64,000 bases of DNA from positions 1-64,000 of the forward strand of contig CAYZQE010000001.1 in NCBI GenBank assembly GCA_964480635.1, given 5' to 3'. Source of the stretch: CAYZQE01 sp964480635 (GTDB taxonomy: Bacteria > Pseudomonadota > Gammaproteobacteria > GCA-001735895). The notes below the pieces were generated by a model. The model saw only the letters and a list, made by a program, of their open reading frames with translations. It had not been told where the DNA came from and did not search any database. Positions 36,773-44,797 of the stretch are shown here, one piece after another (the first letter of the stretch is position 1; each line of letters opens with the position of its first letter). The position numbers and the translations under genes were made by a program.

Positions 36773-38887
36773 TTATGCCGCCACATCAGTTTTATCGCTC
36801 TTCTTTTCAAGCTTTTTGTTCAGAGTTAAAATCCCGGGCATATCGATAATAAGCGCGACAGAACCATCACCTAAAATAGTGGCCCCTGAAAAACCTTCTA
36901 TTTTTTTGTAATTACTTTCTAATGATTTGATCACCACTTGCTGCTGCCCTAGTAATTCATCAACAAACAAACCTACGTGTTTGTTTTCAACTTCAACAAC
37001 TACCAATAGCCCATCTTTTAGATCAACAGGTTTTTCTAGTTCAACACCAAAAATGTCATGCAGCTTTATAATGGGGACGTATTCTTCTCGTAGCTTGAAT
37101 GTTTCTCCCTGCCCCCCAACCATATTGACCATATCAGGTTGTATTTGGATTGACTCTACAATTGAAATAATAGGGATAATGTAATTTTCATTACCAACAG
37201 AGACTGTTTGTCCATCGACAATTGCTAGGGTTAATGGCAAACGAATTCGCATTGTACTGCCTTTTCCTAACGCTGAATCAATCTCGATTGAGCCCCCAAG
37301 CTCTAAGATATTTCGACGAACCACATCCATGCCAACACCACGGCCAGACACATCACTAACAACCGCAGCTGTTGAGAAGCCCGGCAAGAAAATCAATTCA
37401 AATATTTGACGATCAGTTAAAATATCACCTTCGATAATAAGCCCCTTTTCGACTCCTTTTTTATATAAAACATCCTTATCCATACCTTTACCATCATCGA
37501 TAATTTCGATAACAATATTACCGCCTTGGTGATAGGCATTTAAATTTATTGTTCCTAACTCTTCTTTACCTGCTGCCACACGATCTTCTGGCATTTCAAT
37601 ACCATGATCTAAACTGTTACGCACAAGATGTACGAGAGGGTCACCAATTTTTTCAATAACTGTCTTGTCTACTTCAGTTGCCTCACCCGAAAGAATCAAT
37701 TCTATCTTCTTGCCCATTTTTCCTGATAAATCACGAACCAAACGTGGAAAACGTGAAAAGGTAAAACTAATCGGCATCATTCGAACTTGCATCACGCTTT
37801 CTTGCAGCTCACGTGAATTACGCTCTAACTGCATCAAACCATCGCGTAAACGGTCTATTTCAGCGACATCAATTGATCCTCTTTCTTCAATGTTTTCACC
37901 AATTAAACCTAGCATTGATTGAGTAATCACTAACTCACCCACCATATTGATCAAAGCATCAATTTTATCGGTATCTACTCTTATAGAGGCATTAGCTTGA
38001 GCTGCTGGTTTTTTACTTCCTCTTCGGTCATTCTTACGGCGATCACCACCTTTGGCCTTTTCACTGTCTGCACTATCACCATCTCTTCTTTGAGGAATGG
38101 GTAATTGTGACTTTTCTGCCGGCTTCACCCCATCTGCTTGTGCATTGCCATCTTGTAATGCAATAATTTCTAAATCACAAAGGTCTTCAACCCAAGCAAA
38201 AATCTCACTGAGCACATCTTTATCTGCATCCGTTATTATTTTCAATTCCCAACTGATATAACTTTGTTCAGCATCGAGCATTTCAAAGGGCGGTATCGCA
38301 TTTAAATCTGTTGTCAGCTCTACTTCACCTAGTGATGAAAGCTCTCTTATTAATGGTAATGGATCATTACCCGTATGAAAAATATCGCTGTTTGGCTTAA
38401 ACTTTATCAACCAACCTTGGCCAGGCGAGTCACCTGCCGTTACGGCTTTAGTAGGAGCGTTTGTTTCTTCTTTAGCCGCTAAATTTTCGCCAGCAGCTTC
38501 ATTACCCAGTTCTTTTTCGAGCATTGCTTTATGCTCTTTAACACGTGCTTCGTCTGGGTCATCGCCTTCTTGCGCGGCTTCTAGCATTTCTCTTAAACAG
38601 TCGGTTGACTTTAATAGAAGGTCTGAATTTGCAACAGTAACATCACGCTTACCATCTCGCATTTCATCAAGAAGCGTTTCCATGACATGGGTAAACGAAG
38701 CGACTTCCATAAAGCCGAAAGTACCCGAACCACCCTTTATAGAATGAGCGGCTCTAAAAACACTATTAATAACCTCAGAATCAGCTTCACCTGGCTCTAA
38801 ATCCATTAATCCGGTTTCCATAATTTCGATGCCTTCGAAACTTTCTTCAAAAAACACCTGATGAAACTGAGCCATATCTATCGACAT
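36773..38887 (-). CDS. cheA: Chemotaxis histidine kinase CheA of the accessory cluster
   Basis: 704 aa. The HPt domain has phospho-acceptor His48 (RAAHSIKGGSGTFG). A linker and a globular domain at about 155-250 (GWLIKFKPNSDIF...LSSLGEV) take the usual P2 place. A Lys/Asp-rich linker is followed by P3 dimerisation (IRVDTDKIDALINMVGELVI), the P4 kinase (LVRNSLDHGIE, DDGKGMD, GRGVGMDVV) and a P5 CheW-like domain ending near LNKKLEKKS. It heads cheA-cheW-mcp x3-cheW-STAS-CheZ-like-cheR-cheD-cheB, comparable to the Pseudomonas Che2 gene order. A candidate FliA promoter lies upstream. Confidence 0.96.
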   Translation of the reverse strand: MSIDMAQFHQVFFEESFEGIEIMETGLMDLEPGEADSEVINSVFRAAHSIKGGSGTFGFMEVASFTHVMETLLDEMRDGKRDVTVANSDLLLKSTDCLREMLEAAQEGDDPDEARVKEHKAMLEKELGNEAAGENLAAKEETNAPTKAVTAGDSPGQGWLIKFKPNSDIFHTGNDPLPLIRELSSLGEVELTTDLNAIPPFEMLDAEQSYISWELKIITDADKDVLSEIFAWVEDLCDLEIIALQDGNAQADGVKPAEKSQLPIPQRRDGDSADSEKAKGGDRRKNDRRGSKKPAAQANASIRVDTDKIDALINMVGELVITQSMLGLIGENIEERGSIDVAEIDRLRDGLMQLERNSRELQESVMQVRMMPISFTFSRFPRLVRDLSGKMGKKIELILSGEATEVDKTVIEKIGDPLVHLVRNSLDHGIEMPEDRVAAGKEELGTINLNAYHQGGNIVIEIIDDGKGMDKDVLYKKGVEKGLIIEGDILTDRQIFELIFLPGFSTAAVVSDVSGRGVGMDVVRRNILELGGSIEIDSALGKGSTMRIRLPLTLAIVDGQTVSVGNENYIIPIISIVESIQIQPDMVNMVGGQGETFKLREEYVPIIKLHDIFGVELEKPVDLKDGLLVVVEVENKHVGLFVDELLGQQQVVIKSLESNYKKIEGFSGATILGDGSVALIIDMPGILTLNKKLEKKSDKTDVAA

Positions 38888-39012
38888 GCTTTATACCCTC
38901 TATTTTTATTTGCTTTTATCATTATTTTTTTAGGCATGACTTGCGTAATGCATTGAAACTTTCATTATTTATAGAACAAATGCGAGATTTTGCACAAATT
39001 TAATTAGTCTTT

Positions 39013-39039
39013 TTATCGACAGATCAACTTTTATCTGTA
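39013..39039 (-). promoter_or_regulatory. Candidate FliA (sigma-28) promoter for the cheA-cheB unit
   Basis: Reading the minus strand: TACAGATA, 11 nt, GTCGATAA. The -10 matches the consensus GCCGATAA at 7 of 8 positions; the -35 matches TAAAGTTT at 5 of 8. The spacing is exact. It is about 125 nt before the cheA start. Confidence 0.4.
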
Positions 39040-39085
39040 GAAAAAGTTATAATTTAATTTTTCTAATCTAATTTTTAAAATCAGT

Positions 39086-40285
39086 ATGCAAAAGCACAGT
39101 GTAAAAATAGGTAATATTTTTGTTGGTGGGAATCATCCCGTCATGATCCAATCAATGACCAATACAGATACTGCTGACATTAATAAAACAGTAGAGCAAA
39201 TTAAAGCTTTAGCTGATGCGGGTTCTGAATGCGTGCGGGTGACGGTTAACAACAATGAATCTGCTGCTGCCATACGTCCTATTAAAGAAAAGCTGTTACA
39301 ACAAAATTACACCACACCTATCATTGGTGACTTTCATTTCAATGGACATAAATTATTAAAAAAATATCCTGAGTGCGCTGAGTTTTTAGATAAATACAGG
39401 ATCAACCCAGGCAATGTTGGCAAAGGAAAAAAAAGAGACTCTCAATTTCATGAAATGATTGAAACTGCTTGTCAATTTAATAAACCTGTCCGCATTGGGG
39501 TCAACTGGGGGAGTTTAGACCAATCCCTTTTAGCGAATCTTCTGGATACTAACTCTGCTTTAAAAATACCGAAACCTTTAACCGACATCAATAAAATTGC
39601 GGTTATTCAATCAGCCCTTGAGAGTGCAAAAATGGCTGAACATATTGGTTTAGGTAAGGATCAGATTATTATTAGTTGCAAAATGAGCCGAGTGCCTGAC
39701 TTAATTGATGTGTATGAAAAATTAAACGCCCAATGTGACTATGCCTTACATTTAGGTTTAACTGAGGCGGGCATGGGCAGTAAAGGCATCGTATCTTCTA
39801 CTGCTGCACTGTCTATTTTACTCAGGCAAAACATAGGTAACACGATTAGAATCTCGTTAACACCTGAACCTGGTGAAGCCCGAACAAAAGAAGTGCAAGT
39901 GGCTCAAGAGATATTACAATCACTCGATTTACGATCGTTCACACCGAGTGTTGTTTCATGCCCCGGTTGTGGTCGAACGAGCAGTGAGTATTTTCAAGTG
40001 CTTGCTAAAGATATTCAGCAACAGCTCAACGACAATATGTCTAGCTGGAAATACAGCCATCCAGGTGTCGAAAAAATGAACGTGGCGATTATGGGCTGCG
40101 TTGTTAATGGCCCAGGTGAAAGCAAACATGCCAATATTGGCATTAGCCTACCGGGAAATGGAGAGCTACCTGTCGCACCTGTTTATGAGGATGGTAAAAA
40201 AACAGTCACCTTAAAAGGTGACTCAATTGCTAATGAGTTTATGCAGTTAGTTGAAAATTATGTCGCTCGAACTTATTCGCAATAA
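39086..40285 (+). CDS. ispG: 4-hydroxy-3-methylbut-2-en-1-yl diphosphate synthase IspG (GcpE)
   Basis: [4Fe-4S] enzyme of the MEP isoprenoid pathway. Substrate-barrel blocks are [13 protein letters not shown] and [11 protein letters not shown]. The cluster Cys residues lie in [14 protein letters not shown] and [11 protein letters not shown]. 399 aa is typical for the bacterial short form. It is the only plus-strand gene between 23 and 44 kb and lies between two chemotaxis blocks on the minus strand. It converges with the PilZ gene, 32 nt apart. Confidence 0.97.
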   Translation: MQKHSVKIGNIFVGGNHPVMIQSMTNTDTADINKTVEQIKALADAGSECVRVTVNNNESAAAIRPIKEKLLQQNYTTPIIGDFHFNGHKLLKKYPECAEFLDKYRINPGNVGKGKKRDSQFHEMIETACQFNKPVRIGVNWGSLDQSLLANLLDTNSALKIPKPLTDINKIAVIQSALESAKMAEHIGLGKDQIIISCKMSRVPDLIDVYEKLNAQCDYALHLGLTEAGMGSKGIVSSTAALSILLRQNIGNTIRISLTPEPGEARTKEVQVAQEILQSLDLRSFTPSVVSCPGCGRTSSEYFQVLAKDIQQQLNDNMSSWKYSHPGVEKMNVAIMGCVVNGPGESKHANIGISLPGNGELPVAPVYEDGKKTVTLKGDSIANEFMQLVENYVARTYSQ

Positions 40286-40317
40286 TTAAGCGACAGATTG
40301 TATTGCTTTGAATATTT

Positions 40318-40623
40318 TTAAAGGATATTCAAAATCTCACAAGCCACTTCAAATTTAATAGGCACTGATCCTTCAATAGGAATAGAGCGAATAACAGATG
40401 CTCTTGCTTCCATAGGCGGCGTAATCGAATTAACAGGCGTCAACTTCACCAATAATTCTGACTTAGGCTCAAACTCATCTTCTAACTCTAATAAAAAACC
40501 TTTCGCGCTTAAATTTTTAACACCACCTTCACCTGATCGACTATCTGCCTCACAGCAATACGTCATGACACATTCAATGGCCATCCTTTGGAAGTCGCGT
40601 TTTTCATCATAATTATGATCCAT
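40318..40623 (-). CDS. PilZ-domain protein (c-di-GMP receptor candidate)
   Basis: 101 aa. The c-di-GMP-binding signature is present: Arg residues in KRDFQRM at about 8-14 and NLSAKG at about 38-43 (the D/N-x-S-x-x-G half). The rest follows the PilZ beta-barrel (FLLELEDEF, ARASVIRSIP). It is a single-domain adaptor, 15 nt after the STAS gene in the cheY-parA-MCP-STAS-PilZ unit. It could tie c-di-GMP from the nearby GGDEF protein to motility; that link is inferred. Confidence 0.87.
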   Translation of the reverse strand: MDHNYDEKRDFQRMAIECVMTYCCEADSRSGEGGVKNLSAKGFLLELEDEFEPKSELLVKLTPVNSITPPMEARASVIRSIPIEGSVPIKFEVACEILNIL

Positions 40624-40638
40624 AAAATTTCCCCTCAG

Positions 40639-40953
40639 TTAAATTTTAAATAATTTACCAAAGTTGGCAACGTCTAATATTTTTTTAACATCTACGGATG
40701 TATTAACAATATCAACTTTAGAGCTTTCCCCACCTGCATGTTCTCTCAGTAATAAAAGCATACCTAAAGCGGAGCTATCTAAATATTCAGTCGCCGACAG
40801 ATCGACAACATAATGCACACCATTCCCATCTGTTTCATCATATGATGTTCTAAATTCATCATATAACTGAAAGTCAAACTTACCTGATACTGATATTGTT
40901 ACTTTTTTACCGCCATCTGCGATCGTACTATTTATTGCCATCAATGACTCCAT
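40639..40953 (-). CDS. STAS-domain anti-sigma-antagonist-like protein
   Basis: 104 aa. It has the STAS fold with the phospho-Ser segment EYLDSSALGMLLLLREHA and a preceding beta strand YVVDLSA. Such proteins act as phosphorylatable switches (SpoIIAA type). No kinase or PP2C partner is adjacent, so the partner is unknown. It sits between a chemoreceptor-like gene and PilZ, and is a second STAS protein in the chemotaxis region. An internal ATG at 40941 is an alternative start. Confidence 0.85.
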   Translation of the reverse strand: MESLMAINSTIADGGKKVTISVSGKFDFQLYDEFRTSYDETDGNGVHYVVDLSATEYLDSSALGMLLLLREHAGGESSKVDIVNTSVDVKKILDVANFGKLFKI

Positions 40954-41015
40954 TACAATTTAATTTTTAATTTTTAATGCTTAATGTATAGCAGCTATTT
41001 CAGTTACTGCCATAA

Positions 41016-41054
41016 TTTTTAAACTTTTTAAACTTTTTAAACTTTTTAAACTTT
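41016..41054. repeat. Four perfect 9-bp tandem repeats (TTTTTAAAC)
   Basis: Four consecutive copies of TTTTTAAAC plus a partial fifth lie in the 107-bp gap between the STAS gene and the chemoreceptor-like gene. Each copy contains the palindrome TTTAAA. Slippage is likely; no function is evident. Confidence 0.75.
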
Positions 41055-41060
41055 AATTCC

Positions 41061-42269
41061 TTAAAATAATTCTATTTCACCTTCTTCCATCGAACTCTGT
41101 CCAACTGCCTTGTTAATAGGCGTAGACCATTCTTGCTTTAATACTTCTATGCTAGATTTAAATTCATTTAAAACTAATAAGGTATCTAGATCATTTACAT
41201 TTGTATTTTCTTGTAACACATTCATTTGAGACTTTAAGTTTTGTACGAGATCATGCAAACGATTCACATGTTCGCCGCTATATTGAACAACTTGAGAAAC
41301 GACATCTTCAAATTGTAATGACAGTATAGCCACGCCGACTGATTTATTAATATCATCTGTTACTGCTGAAATTTTCTTTAGTTCCTCAGCTACATGTTCA
41401 TCGTATCGACCAATATCATCTAACATTGAATCTACTCTATCTTTTGAAGATATTGTCTCTGTCATATCTCGAGACGCCATAGCCGTTACTAACGCTTTAG
41501 CCTCAGAAATACCTGCTTTAGATTTAACAATAACAGTGCGTATCTTTTCACTAAAGTCATTTGAGTTTTTAGACAGATTACGTACTTCATCAGCAACAAC
41601 AGCAAAGCCTCGACCCGCCTCACCCGCTCTAGCCGCTTCAATCGCTGCATTTAATGCCAATAAATTAGTTTGTTGGGCAATTTTACTCACATCATCAAGC
41701 AGCTTAAACGCCTGATCCATTTCTTTAGCAATATCATCAATGGTGTAAACCATTTTCATACTGCTTTGGCTGGTGGATAACAGCATTTGAATAAAGTGCT
41801 GCAATAGCTGATTGGTCTCATCAACAAAACCACGCATATTAAAACTACCATTATCTTCATCTGGCTCAACCATGCCTAGAACTAGAGCGCCTTGAAGCTG
41901 GCTAAACTGATTTAAATCTGTAAAGCTCCCGCCTAACTTACCCGTGGCATCAAGAACAACCGTATTAATTTGAGTGAGTGAATCTTTAATCTCATTTGTT
42001 TGACCTTCAACTAAGCTGTTTAAACCCAACAATAAATCAAATAGTTCTTTAATAACGACACTATGAACTTGATCTGAAGATTCAATATCACTTAGTTTCT
42101 CTTCTTCAGTATTAAGACCCAATAGAACACCTATAAATGCCACTAGGAGCAAACCATCTAAAAGTTCAAACGAACTTAGTAAACGAATAATAATAATGCT
42201 AAATACAGTCACTGCACTGATTGCCAATAAACGATGTTTTAGCACAAATTGTTTTGTTAATAATTTCAT
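41061..42269 (-). CDS. Short chemoreceptor-like signalling protein with a CheZ-type DxxxQ motif
   Basis: 402 aa. A tight hydrophobic hairpin (about 13-30 and 37-52) is followed at once by a cytoplasmic coiled coil with no periplasmic sensor. The MCP tip [26 protein letters not shown] lies at about 196-221. Further on, [18 protein letters not shown] holds Asp322 and Gln326 in the D-x-x-x-Q spacing of CheZ. The C-terminus is EGEIELF. It lies directly downstream of cheY and parA, sharing one base with the parA stop. It may combine receptor-like and phosphatase-like parts acting on the adjacent CheY; hypothesis only. Confidence 0.82.
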   Translation of the reverse strand: MKLLTKQFVLKHRLLAISAVTVFSIIIIRLLSSFELLDGLLLVAFIGVLLGLNTEEEKLSDIESSDQVHSVVIKELFDLLLGLNSLVEGQTNEIKDSLTQINTVVLDATGKLGGSFTDLNQFSQLQGALVLGMVEPDEDNGSFNMRGFVDETNQLLQHFIQMLLSTSQSSMKMVYTIDDIAKEMDQAFKLLDDVSKIAQQTNLLALNAAIEAARAGEAGRGFAVVADEVRNLSKNSNDFSEKIRTVIVKSKAGISEAKALVTAMASRDMTETISSKDRVDSMLDDIGRYDEHVAEELKKISAVTDDINKSVGVAILSLQFEDVVSQVVQYSGEHVNRLHDLVQNLKSQMNVLQENTNVNDLDTLLVLNEFKSSIEVLKQEWSTPINKAVGQSSMEEGEIELF

Positions 42270-43039
42270 TATGCCGTTACCATCGTACGGTGATTTAACA
42301 AATCATCCGCTAATTTGGCATAATCTAAGGCACCATTACTGCGAGGTTTATATTCAAAAATTGTTTGCCCAAAACTAGGACTTTCTGCCACGGGGGCGCA
42401 TTCTCTCACTGGTGTCGCCAAAACTTGATTAGGAAAGTAACTCATTAATTTATCTTTAATTTCATTTGATAATCGACGCCTTACAGTGAAACGAGTAATA
42501 GCCACCCAAATTTTAAGCGTTTTACCCATGTAGCTTTCTGTGCTTTTTATTGTTTTTAATAATTGAGATAAGCCATGTAATGCCAGATAATCACTAGACA
42601 CAGGGATGACTATTTCATCAGCAGCGAATAAGGCATTAAAGTTAAGCAAGCCTGAGGTTGGTGGGCAATCAAAAATAATAAAATCATATTGAGTACGAAT
42701 ACCTTCGAGTGCTTGCTGCAATAACTTGGCTTGAGAAGCACCCTTTGCTGATAACTTTTCAACCTCGGTTAATCTATATCCTGAAGGAATTAAGTCTAGG
42801 TTTTTTCGCACCGTAACAATACTATCAACAATATCATCACCATCTAAAAACACATCGTCTATGCCAGCATTTTCGGGGTCTGTTTCACCTAAACTTACAG
42901 ACAAATGGGACTGAGGATCAAGATCAATGGCCAACACCTTATGGCCTTTAAGCGCGAATGAATAGGATAAATTAGAAGCAGTTGTTGTTTTTCCTACACC
43001 GCCTTTATTATTTAAGACGGCTATGACACGAGTTTCCAT
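42269..43039 (-). CDS. ParA/MinD-family ATPase next to cheY
   Basis: 256 aa. Deviant Walker A is [15 protein letters not shown], the A' motif is [13 protein letters not shown] and Walker B is [11 protein letters not shown]. No parB follows, so it is an orphan ParA probably positioning a protein assembly rather than DNA, like ParC or PpfA in chemosensory clusters. It lies between cheY and the chemoreceptor-like gene. It is distinct from ParC at 48262-49071, though similar in length. Confidence 0.9.
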   Translation of the reverse strand: METRVIAVLNNKGGVGKTTTASNLSYSFALKGHKVLAIDLDPQSHLSVSLGETDPENAGIDDVFLDGDDIVDSIVTVRKNLDLIPSGYRLTEVEKLSAKGASQAKLLQQALEGIRTQYDFIIFDCPPTSGLLNFNALFAADEIVIPVSSDYLALHGLSQLLKTIKSTESYMGKTLKIWVAITRFTVRRRLSNEIKDKLMSYFPNQVLATPVRECAPVAESPSFGQTIFEYKPRSNGALDYAKLADDLLNHRTMVTA

Positions 43040-43066
43040 GTGAATACTACACCATTTTATTTAAAA

Positions 43067-43429
43067 CTAACCCAAAGCGCGTTTTATCACTGACAGCAAT
43101 TGGTCCGGATTAAAAGGCTTTACAATCCAACCAGTAGCTCCGGCATTTTTACCTGCCATTTTCTTATCTGCAGCTGATTCGGTTGTAAGCATTAATAAAG
43201 GAGTGAATTTAAAACTAGGTAGCTTTCTTAACTCTGCGATAAGAGATATACCATCCATATTTGGCATGTTTACATCCGTTATCACTAGATCAAAACTCTT
43301 TGTTTTCGCAATATTTAATGCGACCAACCCATCTTCGGCATCAGTCACATCATAACCAGCACTTTTTAATGTAAATGAAACCATTTGTCTCATTGATGCT
43401 GAATCATCAACAGCTAAAATTGTAGCCAT
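43067..43429 (-). CDS. cheY: CheY-type single-domain response regulator
   Basis: 120 aa, receiver domain only. DD at 8-9, phospho-acceptor Asp52 (VITDVNMPNMDG), Thr in LMLTTES and Lys in GWIVKPF. It opens the cheY-parA-MCP-STAS-PilZ unit, 77 nt behind a well-matched FliA promoter. It resembles CheY proteins of Che2-type clusters more than the motor-binding CheY at 52188. Whether it binds FliM is unknown. Confidence 0.95.
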   Translation of the reverse strand: MATILAVDDSASMRQMVSFTLKSAGYDVTDAEDGLVALNIAKTKSFDLVITDVNMPNMDGISLIAELRKLPSFKFTPLLMLTTESAADKKMAGKNAGATGWIVKPFNPDQLLSVIKRALG

Positions 43430-43505
43430 TCTTCACTCCTAAATATTATATTAAATTATTGTTTAGCGACCTATCTTAAGCTGCCTTTTTCTTCTTCAAT
43501 GAAGT

Positions 43506-43532
43506 ATAGCGGCATATTTAAAAAATTCTTTA
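43506..43532 (-). promoter_or_regulatory. FliA (sigma-28) promoter upstream of cheY-parA
   Basis: On the minus strand: TAAAGAAT, exactly 11 nt, GCCGCTAT. Both boxes match the consensus TAAAGTTT-N11-GCCGATAA at 6 of 8 positions, including the TAAA and GCCG cores. It is 77 nt before the cheY start. Confidence 0.6.
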
Positions 43533-43598
43533 AAATATTAAAGATTAAATTGTATTGAATTTTAAATATGACAATTTATGACACATTGTAAAAGTATT

Positions 43599-44594
43599 TT
43601 AACCGACAATAATTCTGTTTTTTCCCGCTTTTTTCGCCTTATAGAGCGCTTTATCTGCGCGTTTAAATGACCTCTTAAAATCATCTCCAGCCAAGACCAT
43701 CGTCACACCAATACTCACACTGATTTCAATACTTGGATCACAATCAGGTAAGGTTAAATTATCAATGCCTAATCTCACTCGCTCTGCCACGTCTAACGCA
43801 CCTTGCATATCCGTTTGAGGTAACGCACTGACGAATTCATCCCCCCCATAACGATAGAGTAAATCTGTATTTCTCACCGCTTCTTGTAAAACAACCCCAA
43901 CATCTTGCAGCACTCGATCTCCGGCATCATGGCCGCATAAATCATTGATAACTTTAAATCCATCTAAATCCATAACCATCATTGCCATAGAGTGTTCATG
44001 CCTTTTTACTAAGCCAATTTCTCTTGGCAAGAACTTTTCCATTGCCGTACGATTTCCTAAATGTGTCAGTGGATCGACATAAGCAGATTTTAGAGCTGTC
44101 TGATACATCAATGCGTTTTTTACTGGATATACTAAACCACACAGATAATCTTCAAACTCACAGACTTCATTAGTCGAAAATCGACTATTTCGATAGATCG
44201 TTATTTCACCTAATAACTGCTCGCGTAATGTAATGCGATAATGCAAGCTAAACCGATCGACATTCCCCATGCTCACTGGTGCATCAACCCTCTCTGAAAT
44301 AAACCGATAGGCATTATGGGGAATTAAATTCTGGATTTCACCCGAAAAAGAGCTGATCACATCAGTGATTTCTAAAGTTCGTGATAGCAAATCAGACAAT
44401 TGTAGTATTTTTATAAACTTTTTATCACTGGTTACAAGTTCACTTTTACGCGAGTCTAAAGCAATAACTTGAGCATTTCGTGATTTGCTTGTCACATTTA
44501 ATATCGTCGGTGTATTCATAAGCTCTATACCTAAATTCAATAATATCTTTAAACATGCGAAAGTCATGCCAATAAAAAAATCATAGGGAATCAA
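43599..44594 (-). CDS. GGDEF diguanylate cyclase
   Basis: 331 aa (306 if the ATG at 44519 is used). The C-terminal GGDEF domain (about 165-330) has DPLTHLGNRTAMEKF, the active-site GGDEF within YRYGGDEFVSALP and the inhibitory I-site RNTD five residues upstream, so it should make c-di-GMP with product feedback. The N-terminal half (about 60-160) has a GAF-like mixed alpha/beta pattern without obvious ligands. It lies upstream of the cheY-PilZ unit, giving a potential c-di-GMP source for the PilZ protein. A TCCGATAA FliA-like -10 lies at 44662-44669. Confidence 0.92.
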   Translation of the reverse strand: MIPYDFFIGMTFACLKILLNLGIELMNTPTILNVTSKSRNAQVIALDSRKSELVTSDKKFIKILQLSDLLSRTLEITDVISSFSGEIQNLIPHNAYRFISERVDAPVSMGNVDRFSLHYRITLREQLLGEITIYRNSRFSTNEVCEFEDYLCGLVYPVKNALMYQTALKSAYVDPLTHLGNRTAMEKFLPREIGLVKRHEHSMAMMVMDLDGFKVINDLCGHDAGDRVLQDVGVVLQEAVRNTDLLYRYGGDEFVSALPQTDMQGALDVAERVRLGIDNLTLPDCDPSIEISVSIGVTMVLAGDDFKRSFKRADKALYKAKKAGKNRIIVG

Positions 44595-44661
44595 TGAGTT
44601 ACAAAAATAAATATAATCACACTCAATAAACAGTCATGTTTTTGACTAAAAATAGGTGCTT

Positions 44662-44685
44662 TTATCGGAATTTGTAAAATATTTA
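44662..44685 (-). promoter_or_regulatory. Weak FliA-like promoter upstream of the GGDEF gene
   Basis: TCCGATAA (7 of 8) on the minus strand is preceded by TAAA, but the spacing is 3 nt shorter than consensus. It is about 68 nt before the first possible GGDEF start. Confidence 0.28.
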
Positions 44686-44797
44686 AGAAAAAAAGGAATG
44701 TACATGTTTTTTAGTCAATTTATTGGCTCATAAAATTAGCCCTTACTTTAGTCTCCTCTAAGGTTTATATTAACTATGATGATTAAGCGGAAATATT

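Noticed and set aside
38935..38955. Possible sigma-54 promoter (GGCATGACTTGC) before ispG/cheA
   Set aside because: The GG and GC elements are 8 nt apart, not the 10 nt that sigma-54 needs.
41016..41054. CRISPR-like or origin-type iterons
   Set aside because: The units are 9 bp with no spacers and there are no replication genes nearby.
42269..43039. Plasmid partition locus
   Set aside because: No parB or centromere repeats follow; the context is chemotaxis, and the surroundings are chromosomal core genes.
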